This document shows, one piece after another, positions 53,754 through 63,308 of a stretch of 64,000 bases of DNA (its first letter is position 1; each line of letters begins with the position of its first letter). A model generated the notes under the pieces. The model was not told where the DNA came from. It saw nothing but the letters and a program-made list of their open reading frames with translations, and did not search any database. Both the position numbers and the translations under genes were made by a program. The DNA is from Hyphomonas neptunium ATCC 15444 (lineage in GTDB: Bacteria; Pseudomonadota; Alphaproteobacteria; Caulobacterales; Hyphomonadaceae): NCBI RefSeq assembly GCF_000013025.1, contig NC_008358.1:868001-932000 (forward strand), in the 5' to 3' direction.

Positions 53754-54308
53754 ATGACGGACCAGACCCGCGCCAGCTATGGCGCTCTCTCACGCCTCAA
53801 TCACTGGCTCACATTCCTGCTCTTTTCCGGCATGCTGATCGTCGGTTTCACCCTCGCCTATGGCGGGCTGGAGCGGGAAACGCGCGGCCCGCTGATGAAC
53901 CTGCACAAGGCCACCGGCACGCTGCTGCTCCTCTTCGCGGCCTGGCGCATCAGCTGGCGCCTCACGCAAGGCTTTCCGCCGCCGATGCCCGGCGTGCCCG
54001 CCTGGCAGATCACGGCGTCTCGCATCGTCCATTGGGGGCTGCTCGCCGCGATCCTTATCATGCCGCTGTCGGGCGTAGTCATGTCGCTGCTCGGCGGGCG
54101 CCCCATCGGCATCTACGGCCTCTTCCTCATTCCGCCGGTTGCCGAGATCGAAGCCGTCGGCAAAGCCGCCCGCCAGGTCCACGGCTACGCTGCGTTCACC
54201 TTCGTCGGCCTCATCACGCTTCACATCCTCGCCGCCCTGAAACACGCTCTCATCGACAAGGACGGAACCCTCTCCCGCATGCTCAGCGGAAAAGGCGCGG
54301 CAGTTTAG
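53754..54308 (+). CDS. Cytochrome b561 family protein
   Basis: 184-residue integral membrane di-heme protein with four transmembrane helices. Candidate heme His residues are in RLNHWLTF, NLHKATG, RIVHWGLL, QVHGYAAF and TLHILAAL. It is of the bacterial CybB type that accepts electrons from quinol or superoxide. It is next to the globin-like gene and 82 bases ahead of a TauD-type dioxygenase, all plus strand. Confidence 0.92.
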   Translation: MTDQTRASYGALSRLNHWLTFLLFSGMLIVGFTLAYGGLERETRGPLMNLHKATGTLLLLFAAWRISWRLTQGFPPPMPGVPAWQITASRIVHWGLLAAILIMPLSGVVMSLLGGRPIGIYGLFLIPPVAEIEAVGKAARQVHGYAAFTFVGLITLHILAALKHALIDKDGTLSRMLSGKGAAV

Positions 54309-54390
54309 GCAGACCAATTGCCAATACCCGCCCGCCGGGTTTAAGCTCTCCTCAGCAGCCCGCCACAGGAGAGCGGGCAGGGAGGAAGCC

Positions 54391-55230
54391 ATGCAGATCA
54401 CACCCCTCACAGGCGCCGGCGCTGAAATCACCGGTGTCGACATCCGCGCGCTCACCGCGCCGCAGTTTGACGCCGTCCGCCAGGCCTATGCCGATCACGG
54501 CGTCATCTTCTTTCGTGATCAGTCGCTCAGCGAAGAGGATCACATCGCCTTCGCCCGGCGCTTTGGCCCCATCAACATCAACCGCTTCTTTCTCGCGCAT
54601 GAGCGCTATCCGGAAATCGCGCTGGTGCTGAAGGAAAAGGAACAGAAAACCAATATCGGCGGTGGGTGGCATACGGATCATTCCTATGACGCCGAGCCCG
54701 CAATGGGCTCTGTCCTCGTCGCGCGCCAGCTGCCCGATGAAGGCGGCGACACCTGGTTTGCCTCCATGTATACCGCTTATGACACGCTCGACGCCGACAC
54801 CCGCAATGAGATTGACAGCCTGCGCGCGGTCCATTCGGCCAAACACATCTTCGGCTCACAGACGGATAATTTCTATAAGGCCAACGAAGACACCGGCGGT
54901 CGCATCGGTAACACCGCCGCCGCGGACGTTCTGGAAGATGTGGCCCATCCCGTCGTCATCACCCACCCGCTCAGCGGCAAGAAGGCGCTCTATGTGAACC
55001 CCGCCTTCACCACGCGCATCGCGGGCTATTCGGATGAAGCCTCAAGCGCGTTGCTTATGCGCCTCTACGCCCACGCCATGAATCCAGATCATGCTCACCG
55101 CTTCAAATGGCAGCCGGGCTCGGTTGCCTTCTGGGACAACCGCGCCACCTGGCACTGGGCTATGAATGATTATCACGGGGAGCGCCGCCTGATGCACCGC
55201 ATCACGATCGAAGGCTGCGCGCTGAATTAG
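54391..55230 (+). CDS. TauD/TfdA family Fe(II)/2-oxoglutarate dioxygenase
   Basis: 279-residue non-heme iron enzyme. The facial triad is H94 and D96 in WHTDHSYD and a distal His in ATWHWAMND; the 2-oxoglutarate Arg is in RRLMHRITIEG. A GGAGGAA ribosome site precedes the ATG. The best-known members hydroxylate taurine or 2,4-D; the substrate here is open. Confidence 0.92.
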   Translation: MQITPLTGAGAEITGVDIRALTAPQFDAVRQAYADHGVIFFRDQSLSEEDHIAFARRFGPININRFFLAHERYPEIALVLKEKEQKTNIGGGWHTDHSYDAEPAMGSVLVARQLPDEGGDTWFASMYTAYDTLDADTRNEIDSLRAVHSAKHIFGSQTDNFYKANEDTGGRIGNTAAADVLEDVAHPVVITHPLSGKKALYVNPAFTTRIAGYSDEASSALLMRLYAHAMNPDHAHRFKWQPGSVAFWDNRATWHWAMNDYHGERRLMHRITIEGCALN

Positions 55231-55258
55231 GAAGCGGGCGGAATAGGCCGCCCCGCCA

Positions 55259-55546
55259 TCAGTCCATCCGGAACTCGACACCTACATCGCGCCCGCTTTC
55301 CCACCGCTTCATACATGTGCGCGGATATTTGAACTGGGGCAGCGTCATCACGAACTGGTCGGGCAGTTCCACGCCTTCGGGCACGCAAATGCGCGCGCCG
55401 CCAGGTGAAATGTCCCGCAGCTCACACTCCAGCCGCTTGAACAGGCCAAGGCGCACATAGGCCTTGCCCTCCACACGGATGCGCTGGCCCCGCCTGTTAT
55501 ATTGCAGGAAGGGCTGATGGTTGATCTCAGGGCGCTGTTGGGTCAT
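55259..55546 (-). CDS. PilZ domain protein
   Basis: 95-residue single PilZ domain. The c-di-GMP contact motifs are kept: RxxxR in YNRRGQR and DxSxxG in LRDISPGGAR. It is likely a cytosolic c-di-GMP receptor, for example in motility or envelope control, the same theme as the MotB gene. A longer open frame to the left runs antisense to the 55697 gene and is rejected; the ATG at 55546 is the start. Confidence 0.85.
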   Translation of the reverse strand: MTQQRPEINHQPFLQYNRRGQRIRVEGKAYVRLGLFKRLECELRDISPGGARICVPEGVELPDQFVMTLPQFKYPRTCMKRWESGRDVGVEFRMD

Positions 55547-55658
55547 GGGGAATGGCCGGGCGTCACGGGTGAATGTTGGGCCATTTAGGGAATGGCATAT
55601 CCTTATAATGACATACCCAAGTAAAGCCCTGTCCAAAGCCATTGATTTAATTGAACAG

Positions 55659-55676
55659 ATTCCAGTCATCTGGAAT
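55659..55676. promoter_or_regulatory. Palindrome in the PilZ / hydrolase divergent gap
   Basis: Perfect 7-bp inverted repeat ATTCCAG-TCAT-CTGGAAT, 20 bases upstream of the 55697 ATG, overlapping the likely 5' leader. A TATAAT word lies at 55604-55609 and a GCCATT/AATGGC repeat at 55580-55596. Promoter assignment is uncertain. Confidence 0.4.
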
Positions 55677-55696
55677 TGAGACCTGAGGAACACAGC

Positions 55697-56758
55697 ATGA
55701 GTGCAGATGTAAGCATCAAGGTTACTGGCAATATCGGCCGGATCACGCTCACTCGTCCTGCCGCTTTGCATGCCCTCAACACCCCGATGTGCGCTGAAAT
55801 CCTCGCCGCCCTCCAGGCCTGGAAAGCAGACTCCGCCATCCATCTTGTCTGGATAGATCATCAGGAAGGTACCCGCGGCTTCTGCTCGGGCGGCGACATT
55901 CGCATGCTTGCCGAAAGCGGCGCCGGCGATGCCTCGGAGGCGCGCGACTTCTTCCGCACCGAATACCGCATGAACGCCGCCCTGAAGGCGTTCCCCAAGC
56001 CTGTCCTCGCCATCCTCGATGGCGTCACCATGGGCGGCGGCGTCGGCCTCTCTGTCCACGGCTCCCACCGCGTGGCCACCGAGCGCACCCTGTTCGCCAT
56101 GCCCGAAACCGGTATCGGCCTGTTCCCGGATGTCGGCGGGGGCTGGTTCCTGCCGCGCCTGGAAGGCCAGCTCGGCACATGGCTCGCCCTCACCGGCGCC
56201 CGCCTCAAGGGCGCCGATGTCGCTGCTGCGGGCGTCGCCACGCATTATCTGCCCTCAGAGCTTGTCCCGGCGCTGGCCAAGCAGCTTGAAGCGGCAGACT
56301 TCTCGGCAGGCGCGGCGGACATGCTGGACGAAATCCTCCGCCGTCTGACGCATCCGGTTCCGGCTCCGTCCTATGGCGCCCATAGCGAGACCATCCATCG
56401 CTGCTTTGCAAAACAGACCGCTGAAGACATCGTCGCCGCCCTGGAAGGTGACGCCAGCGACTGGGCCAAGGCCGAGGCGGCCACCATCCGCGCCAAATCT
56501 CCCGAGACAGTCAAGGTTGCCCTGCGCCAGCTGCGCGAAGGCGCCCGCTGTGAGACCTTTGAAGACAATATGCGCATGGAATTCCGCATCGGCTGGCGCA
56601 AGGTTCAAAGCCATGATTTCCAGGAAGGTGTGCGCGCCGTCATTATAGATAAGGACAATGCGCCCGCCTGGTCGCCCGCGCGACTCGAAGAGGTCACCGA
56701 GGCAGATGTCGCGCGATACTTTGAAGCGCTGGGTGCGGACGAACTTACCTTCGCCTGA
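55697..56758 (+). CDS. 3-hydroxyisobutyryl-CoA hydrolase-like enzyme
   Basis: 353-residue crotonase-fold protein. The oxyanion stretch GFCSGGDIRML is at about residue 63 and the catalytic region is MPETGIGLFPDVGGGWFL. The long C-terminal domain and the FxxMRMEFRIG region mark the HIBYL-CoA hydrolase group. This step follows methacrylyl-CoA hydration in valine breakdown. A GAGGAA precedes the ATG at 55697. It could instead be an enoyl-CoA hydratase/isomerase. Confidence 0.85.
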   Translation: MSADVSIKVTGNIGRITLTRPAALHALNTPMCAEILAALQAWKADSAIHLVWIDHQEGTRGFCSGGDIRMLAESGAGDASEARDFFRTEYRMNAALKAFPKPVLAILDGVTMGGGVGLSVHGSHRVATERTLFAMPETGIGLFPDVGGGWFLPRLEGQLGTWLALTGARLKGADVAAAGVATHYLPSELVPALAKQLEAADFSAGAADMLDEILRRLTHPVPAPSYGAHSETIHRCFAKQTAEDIVAALEGDASDWAKAEAATIRAKSPETVKVALRQLREGARCETFEDNMRMEFRIGWRKVQSHDFQEGVRAVIIDKDNAPAWSPARLEEVTEADVARYFEALGADELTFA

Positions 56759-56793
56759 TCTTAGGCGTTCAAGTATCAAGAGGAGACCGCCGC

Positions 56794-57138
56794 ATGAACC
56801 CGGCCCTGATTACCTATGGCGCGCTCGGCATCGCTATCATGTTCGAGATCATCGGCACAACGCTGCTTCAGCAAAGCCAGCAGTTCACCCGCTGGCTGCC
56901 CACGCTCGGCATGGCGCTCTGCTATGGCGCGGCCTTTTACTTCCTCTCCATCGCGCTGAAGACGATTCCCGTGGGCGTCGCTTATGCCATCTGGAGCGGC
57001 ATGGGCATCGTTCTCATCGCGCTCATTGGCCTGATGCTGTTCGGCCAGAAACTGGACCTTCCAGCGATCATTGGTATGGCAATGATTATCGGCGGCGTCG
57101 TGGTAATGAATCTATTCTCTAAAACCGTGTCTCACTGA
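56794..57138 (+). CDS. SMR family multidrug exporter (EmrE/QacE type)
   Basis: 114-residue four-helix exporter that swaps protons for cationic drugs. The essential Glu is E18 in IMFEIIGTT. The landmark VGVAYAIWSGMGI and the LxFGQKLD loop are kept. It has its own AGGAGA ribosome site and follows the hydrolase gene by 35 bases. No guanidine riboswitch was seen upstream. Confidence 0.93.
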   Translation: MNPALITYGALGIAIMFEIIGTTLLQQSQQFTRWLPTLGMALCYGAAFYFLSIALKTIPVGVAYAIWSGMGIVLIALIGLMLFGQKLDLPAIIGMAMIIGGVVVMNLFSKTVSH

Positions 57139-57174
57139 GCTTAGCCTCAATATTTACATTTGGTTCATCAGTAG

Positions 57175-57208
57175 AAAGCCGCCCGGATACTTTCCTGGCG
57201 GCTTTTTT
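57175..57208 (+). terminator. Intrinsic terminator after the SMR gene
   Basis: 9-bp stem AAAGCCGCC / GGCGGCTTT with a 13-base loop and six T residues. Confidence 0.9.
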
Positions 57209-57351
57209 GTGCGTGTTGTTTCAGAATGAAACGCATTTTGCCGCCAAAACACGTTACGGGGCAGTAACGGTTAATGAATTCTCTGATTTGTTTACCAACA
57301 TCACTTGAAACCGTGTTGTGCTTATCAATTTATTAGGTTCACCCCAGTAAA

Positions 57352-57391
57352 TATACTCAAACTACAACAAAAGTTGAGTGAAAGTTGAGTG
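57352..57391 (+). promoter_or_regulatory. Promoter and repeated operator of marR
   Basis: A -10-like TATACT (57352-57357) overlaps ACTCAA (57355-57360). Two perfect tandem 11-bp repeats AAAGTTGAGTG follow (57370-57391), each holding TTGAGT, the inverse of ACTCAA. This gives three half-sites around the predicted transcript start just before the marR gene, a good candidate for autoregulation. Confidence 0.55.
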
Positions 57392-57400
57392 GTGGTGAAT

Positions 57401-57895
57401 ATGATGATGATCGACATGCAGGACACTGCAACAGGCACAATCGGCGAATCTTTCCTTAAGTCGCTGTCTCTTCTCGAACAGGCGCATCGCCGTCTGCACG
57501 ATGTTGTGAAGGATGATCTGGAACGCGCCGGCGAACGTTCGCTGACCGGCGTTCAGGCTCTGCTCCTTTACGAGATTGGTGAGGGTGAAGCCCCCGCTTC
57601 GGTGCTCCGCGCTCGCGGCGCCTTTGCCGGCACCAGCCTTTCCTACAATGTGAAGAAGCTTCAGGAAGGCGGCTATCTGATCCAGACGCGTTCGGAAGAC
57701 GACAAGCGCACGGTTACCCTGCGCCTCACCGATCGCGGCAAGAAAGTCCGTACACGGGTTGAGAAGCTGTTCGAGAAACAGGCAACAGCCCTTGAGCCGA
57801 CCGCCAGCGTCCGCGCTGACGATCTCTCCCAGCTCAACAAGACCATCTCGCGCCTTGAGCGCTTCTGGTCCGACCAGATCCGCTACCGCCTCTAG
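57401..57895 (+). CDS. MarR-family winged-helix regulator
   Basis: 164-residue MarR-type regulator. Winged helix at about residues 40-110 (LTGVQALLLYEIGEG, SLSYNVKKLQEGGYLIQ, DDKRTVTLRLTDRG). It resembles the LdtR/PetP-like group of alphaproteobacteria. Starts at 57401, 57404, 57407 and GTG 57389 are all in frame, and 57401 is a compromise. Two 11-bp direct repeats end within the leader, so binding may also hinder translation start. Confidence 0.88.
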   Translation: MMMIDMQDTATGTIGESFLKSLSLLEQAHRRLHDVVKDDLERAGERSLTGVQALLLYEIGEGEAPASVLRARGAFAGTSLSYNVKKLQEGGYLIQTRSEDDKRTVTLRLTDRGKKVRTRVEKLFEKQATALEPTASVRADDLSQLNKTISRLERFWSDQIRYRL

Positions 57896-57926
57896 GCGCG
57901 CGGCAGTTCTCCAAGAGAAGACAAGA

Positions 57927-57964
57927 AACCCCGGCGCGCGCCCCAAGCGCTCCGGGGTTCTTTT
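57927..57964 (+). terminator. Intrinsic terminator after marR
   Basis: 8-bp stem AACCCCGG / CCGGGGTT with a 17-base loop, then CTTTT. It starts 31 bases after the marR stop. Confidence 0.75.
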
Positions 57965-58053
57965 ATGTCCGCTGGCTGCAAACCTGGAAGGGGGCCAGAA
58001 GGGGGCTGATAGGGAGGGCTTGCTGGCGCCGGCCCAGCGCGTAAGCTTTCCCG

Positions 58054-58563
58054 ATGAAACTCTACGCCGTCTTCACCGGGGGCCATCACCCCCGCGCCAA
58101 TACCGAAGTCCACGATCTGCGCTTCGTGGTGGGCGAGAGCCTTGAGGCCACCGTGCCCGCCCTGCGCGCCGGCTGGTGGGGGAAACCCTCTTCGCTGCAT
58201 ATCGATGGCTATGCCGAGCTGACCGAGATTGACGGCTGGCAGGTCGAGCTCGTCCCCGGCCGCGCAACGTCTCCGCCCGCCCGCCGCCTCTGGTTCGTAA
58301 ACCTCGGTGGCTACACACCCGGCCTCTTTGGCGAACAGCACAACTACCTCTTCCTCGCGGGCGATGACAAAGCCGAAGTCTGGACCCGCGCCCGCGCGCT
58401 CTCCCCGGAATGGACGGGCCGCCACAAGGACAACTTCGTCTCCATCGACGAGGTGATCGACATAAACGGCCTGCTGGACGCCGACGGCTGGCACATCCGC
58501 CTCGACCGCCCCGCAACCGGCGCCGCGCCCGCTCGCATCGTGTCGGATTATATCAAGCTTTGA
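58054..58563 (+). CDS. DUF1543 domain protein
   Basis: 169-residue protein with two similar halves (starting LYAVFTGGHHPRANTEVHDLRF and FVNLGGYTPGLFGEQHNYLFLAG, given in part), a duplication typical of DUF1543. It is predicted to be cytoplasmic. Function is unknown. The ATG at 58054 begins the first repeat. Confidence 0.85.
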   Translation: MKLYAVFTGGHHPRANTEVHDLRFVVGESLEATVPALRAGWWGKPSSLHIDGYAELTEIDGWQVELVPGRATSPPARRLWFVNLGGYTPGLFGEQHNYLFLAGDDKAEVWTRARALSPEWTGRHKDNFVSIDEVIDINGLLDADGWHIRLDRPATGAAPARIVSDYIKL

Positions 58564-58686
58564 CGGGACCCGTCCCGATCTGTCCTGATCGCACCTCACA
58601 GGGGCTCAGCTCAGCCCTTCAAAAAACTCAATTCCCTCAAAATCAACGCTTCACCCTGTGGAAATCTCATCCTAAGGTAGCCCGCA

Positions 58687-59391
58687 ATGCGGGGGCTTAT
58701 TTCATTCTTTCTTGCGGGCGCAAGTGTGTCCGGCGTCGCCGAAGCGGCTCCTTGGGTGCGCGAGGACGGCGGCTGGTATGGGCGCGCGCTCGGGGCCCAT
58801 GATAGCCTCAACGGCGTCGATGGCTGGCGGCTCGATCTCTACGGCGAATACGGCGTCACGGAGAAAATCACCGTTACTCTGAAAAACGAAGCCGTGATCT
58901 ATCCCGATGCCCCCGCCTTTGACCGCGACCTCTGGCGCCTCACCGCCCGGCGCACCCTTGCCACCTACAAGGGCTGGACCGCCGGCGCAGAGCTTGGCGC
59001 CTTCCACGGCAGCACCCTCAACGCCAGCTCTGACGACGGCCTTTTCTTCTGCGACGGCACAGGGTTTGAAGCCCGCCTCGGCGGGGGCTGGTCAGGCGTC
59101 TACAAGCAACGCCCGCTATACGCCTTCGCCGATGTCGCCCATCTCGCCCAGGGCAGCGGCTGTGGACGTACACGGATAGAGTTTGGCTATGGCCAGGACC
59201 TGACGAAACACATCTTCCTCGGCCAGCAGCTCTGGTTCGAGGAAGGCGAATTCAGCGGCCGCTCGGTCAAAACCGAATCCCAGCTTGGCGTCCATCTCGG
59301 CCGCGTCGATGTCTCGGTCGGCTACCGCGAAGAAATCGGCGGCACCTTCAATGAAAATGCCGTCCTGATTGCGATCGTCGCCAAGCGCTAG
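58687..59391 (+). CDS. Exported hypothetical protein, likely beta-barrel
   Basis: 234-residue protein with a signal peptide (AEA-AP) and alternating polar/aromatic strands throughout (LDLYGEYGVTEKITVTL, FGYGQDLTKHIFLGQQLWFEEG, LGRVDVSVGYREEIGG). This is typical of a small outer-membrane barrel. It has one close Cys pair (FFCDGTG, SGCGRT). No family recognised. It converges with the cytochrome c gene within 5 bases. Confidence 0.7.
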   Translation: MRGLISFFLAGASVSGVAEAAPWVREDGGWYGRALGAHDSLNGVDGWRLDLYGEYGVTEKITVTLKNEAVIYPDAPAFDRDLWRLTARRTLATYKGWTAGAELGAFHGSTLNASSDDGLFFCDGTGFEARLGGGWSGVYKQRPLYAFADVAHLAQGSGCGRTRIEFGYGQDLTKHIFLGQQLWFEEGEFSGRSVKTESQLGVHLGRVDVSVGYREEIGGTFNENAVLIAIVAKR

Positions 59392-59396
59392 GCGAT

Positions 59397-59954
59397 TTAT
59401 TCCGCCGGGGCTTCCTCTGCCGGGGCGGCCTCGCCTTCATACCCCGTCTCGACCATCAGATAGGCAATCACGCCCAGCCGGTCGGCTTCCCTGCGCACGC
59501 CGGAAAAGCTCATCCGGTTGCCCGGCACAAAGGTGCGGGGATTTTCCAGCCAGTGATCCAGCTGCTCAGGCGTCCACATGAACGTCTCTGCCGACAGCGC
59601 GGGCGAATAGGCAAAGCCTTCCACCGTCGCCACCTGGCGGCTGAAAATGCCGTGCAGGTTGGGGCCAACGAGGTTGCCCGCCCCTTCTGCGGTAAGGTGG
59701 CAGGACTGGCAGAGCTTCCAGGTCCGCGCGCCCACGGCATAGTTGGCGGTGTTGTAAGGCGCGGGCAGGTTCGCAAATTCCGGGCTCGGCTCGCCGGGCG
59801 CCACGGCAGGTGTGGCGGGCACGGGTGCAGGGGTGGCCGGGGCCTCCTGAGCGCTGGGTTCAGCCGGCGCGGCGGGCGCCGGGTCAGCGCCGCCACAGCC
59901 CGCCAGGGCGAGCGCAGCAATCAGGGCGAGCGGAGCAGCAGCGGAAAAGCGCAT
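59397..59954 (-). CDS. Lipoprotein cytochrome c (class I)
   Basis: 185-residue c-type cytochrome. The N-terminus is a lipobox (LAGC, Cys 20) and a long Ala/Pro linker (about 25-60), so it is tethered to a membrane. The heme motif is CQSCH at 82-86 and the axial Met is M148 in GNRMSF. The domain looks like cytochrome c2. A shorter acidic Glu/Ala tail follows. It could shuttle electrons between membrane oxidases in the periplasm. Confidence 0.9.
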   Translation of the reverse strand: MRFSAAAPLALIAALALAGCGGADPAPAAPAEPSAQEAPATPAPVPATPAVAPGEPSPEFANLPAPYNTANYAVGARTWKLCQSCHLTAEGAGNLVGPNLHGIFSRQVATVEGFAYSPALSAETFMWTPEQLDHWLENPRTFVPGNRMSFSGVRREADRLGVIAYLMVETGYEGEAAPAEEAPAE

Positions 59955-60150
59955 GGGGTATCAACACCTTGTATGGGTCAGGAACTGTCGGCCACCATCT
60001 TTGCGCTCCTGCCCGCCAAACTCAACTGCCAGCCTGCCGCAGAGGCAAAATTTATCAAAACCCGCAGAAACAAGGCGCTGGCGCCAGTATCCGCCGGGCC
60101 GCAGCGCGCCAGACGACATCCCGCCCCGGATCGGCTAATCTTTGCCCCTC

Positions 60151-62055
60151 ATGGCTGATTCTGCTCCCCCCCGTCCGACGATCCGCAAACTGCCCGCTGA
60201 TGTGGTCAACCGCATCGCGGCGGGCGAGGTCGTCGAGCGGCCCGCAGCCGCGGTGAAGGAGCTTGTGGAAAACGCCCTCGATGCCGGCGCGCGCAGCATT
60301 GCCATCGCCATCGAGGAAGGCGGCCTCAAGCGCATCACCATCGAAGATGATGGCTGCGGCCTCTCCGCCGATGACCTGCTGATCGCGCTGGAGCGTCACG
60401 CCACCTCCAAACTCGTGCCGGACACCGAAGGCCGCGTAGACCTCCTCAACATCTACACGATGGGGTTCCGCGGCGAGGCCTTGCCCTCCATTGCCTCGGT
60501 CAGCCGCATGCGCATCGTTTCCCGCGCCAGCGGGGAAGACGCCGCCGAAATCTTCTCCGATGCCGGCCGCCTCGACGGTCCCCGTCCCGCCGCCTTTACC
60601 GGCCGCAGCGAAACCGGCACCCGCATCGACGTGAACGACCTTTTCCACGCCACGCCCGCCCGCCTCAAATTCATGCGCGGCGAACGCGCCGAAGCGATGG
60701 CCGTCACCGACGCGGTCAAGCGCCTCGCCATGGCCAATCCGGAAGTCGCCTTCAGCCTCGAAAGCAATGGCCGCAGCCTCTTCCGCTATCCCGCTGAAGG
60801 TCCGGGCGATGCCGGGCGCCTCAAACGCCTCGGCGCGATCATGGGCCGGGACTTTTCAGACAATGCCGTCGCCGTCGACGCCACGCGCGAAGGCGTGCGC
60901 CTGTCAGGCTTTGCGGGCCTGCCAACACTCAATCGCGGCAACGCGCAGATGCAGTTCCTGTTCGTCAATGGCCGCCCGGTGAAAGACCGTATGCTGACAG
61001 GCGTGGTACGCGCCGCCTATCAGGATTTCCTGGCGCGGGACCGCCACCCGATGGCCGCGCTGTTTGTGGACCTTGATCCCGAAGGCGTGGACGTCAACGT
61101 CCACCCCGCCAAAACCGAAGTGCGTTTCCGCGATGCAGGCGGCGTGCGCGGCCTGATGATCTCGGCGCTGCGCCACGCGCTCGCCGCCGCCGGCCACCGC
61201 GCCTCCACCACCGTCGCCGGCTTCGCCCTCGGCAAGGCCCGCGCCGAGCCCGCCCCGCAGGCCGGCTTCCTCTGGCAGGCGCCCCAGCCGGGTGGCTATG
61301 TCCAGCGCCCCGCCATGCCCCCGCAAGGCTACGCCGCCCGCCAGGTGGAAGAAGACGGCGCCAGCGCCCCCTTCGCCCCACGCGGCTATGTGCCAGACTA
61401 TGTCCCCGATCAGGGCGCTCCGGGCGCAAAGGTCGAAACCGGCCCCATGCCCGCGCCGGGCATGCTCGGGGAATACCCCCTCGGCGCCGCCCGTGCCCAG
61501 GTCCACGAAACCTATATCATCGCTCAGACGGCGGACGGCATCGTCATCGTCGACCAGCATGCCGCCCATGAGCGCCTCGTCTACGAAGCCATGAAACGCC
61601 AGATGGCCGAAGGCGGCGTCCGGCGTCAGGCGCTGCTCATCCCGGATATTGTCGAACTCTCCGAAGACGAAGCCCACCGCGTCTGCGCCCGCGCTGAGGA
61701 ACTCGCCGCCCTTGGCCTCGAAATCGAGCCTTTCGGCCCCGGCGCCATCGCCGTACGCGCCACGCCCGCCCTCTTCGGAGAGATGGACGCCGCCGGCCTC
61801 ATCCGCGATCTCGCCGATGATTTTGCCGAATATGAAGCGGGCCTCACCCTGTCGGAACGCTTCGAAGAAGTGATGGGCAACATGGCCTGCCGCTCCTCCA
61901 TCCGCGCCGGGCGCCGTCTGAATGCGGATGAAATGAACGCGCTCCTGCGCCAGATGGAAGCCACACCCCATTCGGGCCAGTGCAATCACGGCCGCCCCAC
62001 CTATGTCGAGCTGAAACTCGCCGACATCGAACGCCTCTTCGGCCGCCGGGGATGA
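60151..62055 (+). CDS. mutL: DNA mismatch repair protein MutL
   Basis: 634-residue GHKL ATPase. The N-terminal ATPase motifs [34 protein letters not shown] and RLKFMR match. A Pro-rich linker (about 360-440) joins the C-terminal dimerisation domain with DQHAAHERL, and a SSIRAGRRL stretch with [10 protein letters not shown] follows. The endonuclease metal motif DQHAxxERxxYE is partly present ([12 protein letters not shown]). The ATG at 60151 fits; a TTG at 60142 is less likely. The stop overlaps the next gene by four bases. Confidence 0.95.
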   Translation: MADSAPPRPTIRKLPADVVNRIAAGEVVERPAAAVKELVENALDAGARSIAIAIEEGGLKRITIEDDGCGLSADDLLIALERHATSKLVPDTEGRVDLLNIYTMGFRGEALPSIASVSRMRIVSRASGEDAAEIFSDAGRLDGPRPAAFTGRSETGTRIDVNDLFHATPARLKFMRGERAEAMAVTDAVKRLAMANPEVAFSLESNGRSLFRYPAEGPGDAGRLKRLGAIMGRDFSDNAVAVDATREGVRLSGFAGLPTLNRGNAQMQFLFVNGRPVKDRMLTGVVRAAYQDFLARDRHPMAALFVDLDPEGVDVNVHPAKTEVRFRDAGGVRGLMISALRHALAAAGHRASTTVAGFALGKARAEPAPQAGFLWQAPQPGGYVQRPAMPPQGYAARQVEEDGASAPFAPRGYVPDYVPDQGAPGAKVETGPMPAPGMLGEYPLGAARAQVHETYIIAQTADGIVIVDQHAAHERLVYEAMKRQMAEGGVRRQALLIPDIVELSEDEAHRVCARAEELAALGLEIEPFGPGAIAVRATPALFGEMDAAGLIRDLADDFAEYEAGLTLSERFEEVMGNMACRSSIRAGRRLNADEMNALLRQMEATPHSGQCNHGRPTYVELKLADIERLFGRRG

Positions 62056-63308
62056 CCGGGATGCGGCTCAGCCGGCGCAGCCTGATGGCAGGGGTCGCAG
62101 GCGCGGCCCTCACTGCCTGCGCTCACCGGGCAGACCCCATGCGTATCCCCGCCGCCGCCGCGCGCCGCCGCATCGAAGACCTCGTCTATTCCGCCATGGT
62201 CCCCGCCGCCGGCCTGGTCGTGCGTCAGCGCGGCGAGGTCATCTTCGCGCAGGCGCAAGGCCTCGCCCAGGGCGCCGCGGGGGAAGCAGACCCCGCCCCC
62301 TTCACGCCAGACGCGCCGATGCGCATCGCTTCGGTTTCAAAGATGGCCGTCGCAATGACCGCCCACCGCCTCGCGGCCAAAGGCGCTTTGGATATCGACG
62401 CCGACATCCGCGCCGCCTTCAGCCCGCCCTTGATCAATCCCCATTTCCCCGACGCCCCGATCACCCTGCGCCAGCTCCTCAGCCACACCGCCGGCCTCGA
62501 AGACCCGGAGGTCTATTGGCAGCCCCTCCCGGGCCGCACCGAAACCCTCTTTACCCAAACCATGTGGCGCACGCCGGACTGGGGCCCGCCCGGCGCGGGC
62601 TTCCGCTATGCCAATTTCGGCTACGGCCTCGCCGGCGCTATCCTTGAGCAGGCAACCGGCGACCGTCTCGACCGCCTCACCGCCCGCGAAGTGCTCGCCC
62701 CCTTGGGCCTCGACATAGGCTTCAACTGGTCCGGCGTCTCCAGCAGGAAGCGCCGCCACGGCGCCACACTCTACAGCCGCGAAGCAGAGGGTAGCTGGCA
62801 GGTGCAGGCCGATGGCCCCACCAATCTCACCGGCTCAGATCCCGCCATCCTCACCGAAGACGGCGCCCGCCTCGCCGACTATGTTCCGGGCACGAACGGC
62901 ACCCTCTTCAGCCCCCAGGGCGGCCTGCGCGCGAGCCTCCACGATATGGCCATCCTCGCCCGCGCCGCTGCGCAAGACCCCGCGATGACCCGCCCCGTCT
63001 GGCGCTTCGATCCCGCCGGCCCCAATGGCGACGACGAACAGCTCTATTTTGAAACCTTCACCCCCGGCGCCCAGATTCACGAAGCGAATGCCTCACCCAT
63101 CCCCGGCGTCAAACTGATCGGCCATCACGGCGAAGCGTACGGGCTCTATTCCGGCGCCTTCCACGCCCCGACGCTCGACGCCGAGATCGCCTTCGCCGTT
63201 ACCGGAACCTCCGTGCCCGGTATGGAGCGCTCGCCCCATCATCCGGTCATCGTCAAGGCAACCGAGCCCCTCTGGGCCGCGGCGGAAACCCTGCTCGCCG
63301 CGCTCTAG
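62052..63308 (+). CDS. Serine hydrolase, class C beta-lactamase-like lipoprotein
   Basis: 418-residue secreted serine hydrolase. The signal has a twin-arginine stretch (LSRRSLMAG) and a lipobox (LTAC), suggesting Tat export and lipidation. The catalytic SxxK is in ASVSKMA, the Tyr is in YANFGY, and a late HHGEAYG replaces KTG. This fits the beta-lactamase/penicillin-binding esterase or peptidase group rather than true AmpC. The ATG at 62052 overlaps the mutL stop (ATGA); ATG 62061 is also possible. Its stop overlaps the convergent EEP gene by 4 bases. Confidence 0.88.
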   Translation: MTGMRLSRRSLMAGVAGAALTACAHRADPMRIPAAAARRRIEDLVYSAMVPAAGLVVRQRGEVIFAQAQGLAQGAAGEADPAPFTPDAPMRIASVSKMAVAMTAHRLAAKGALDIDADIRAAFSPPLINPHFPDAPITLRQLLSHTAGLEDPEVYWQPLPGRTETLFTQTMWRTPDWGPPGAGFRYANFGYGLAGAILEQATGDRLDRLTAREVLAPLGLDIGFNWSGVSSRKRRHGATLYSREAEGSWQVQADGPTNLTGSDPAILTEDGARLADYVPGTNGTLFSPQGGLRASLHDMAILARAAAQDPAMTRPVWRFDPAGPNGDDEQLYFETFTPGAQIHEANASPIPGVKLIGHHGEAYGLYSGAFHAPTLDAEIAFAVTGTSVPGMERSPHHPVIVKATEPLWAAAETLLAAL

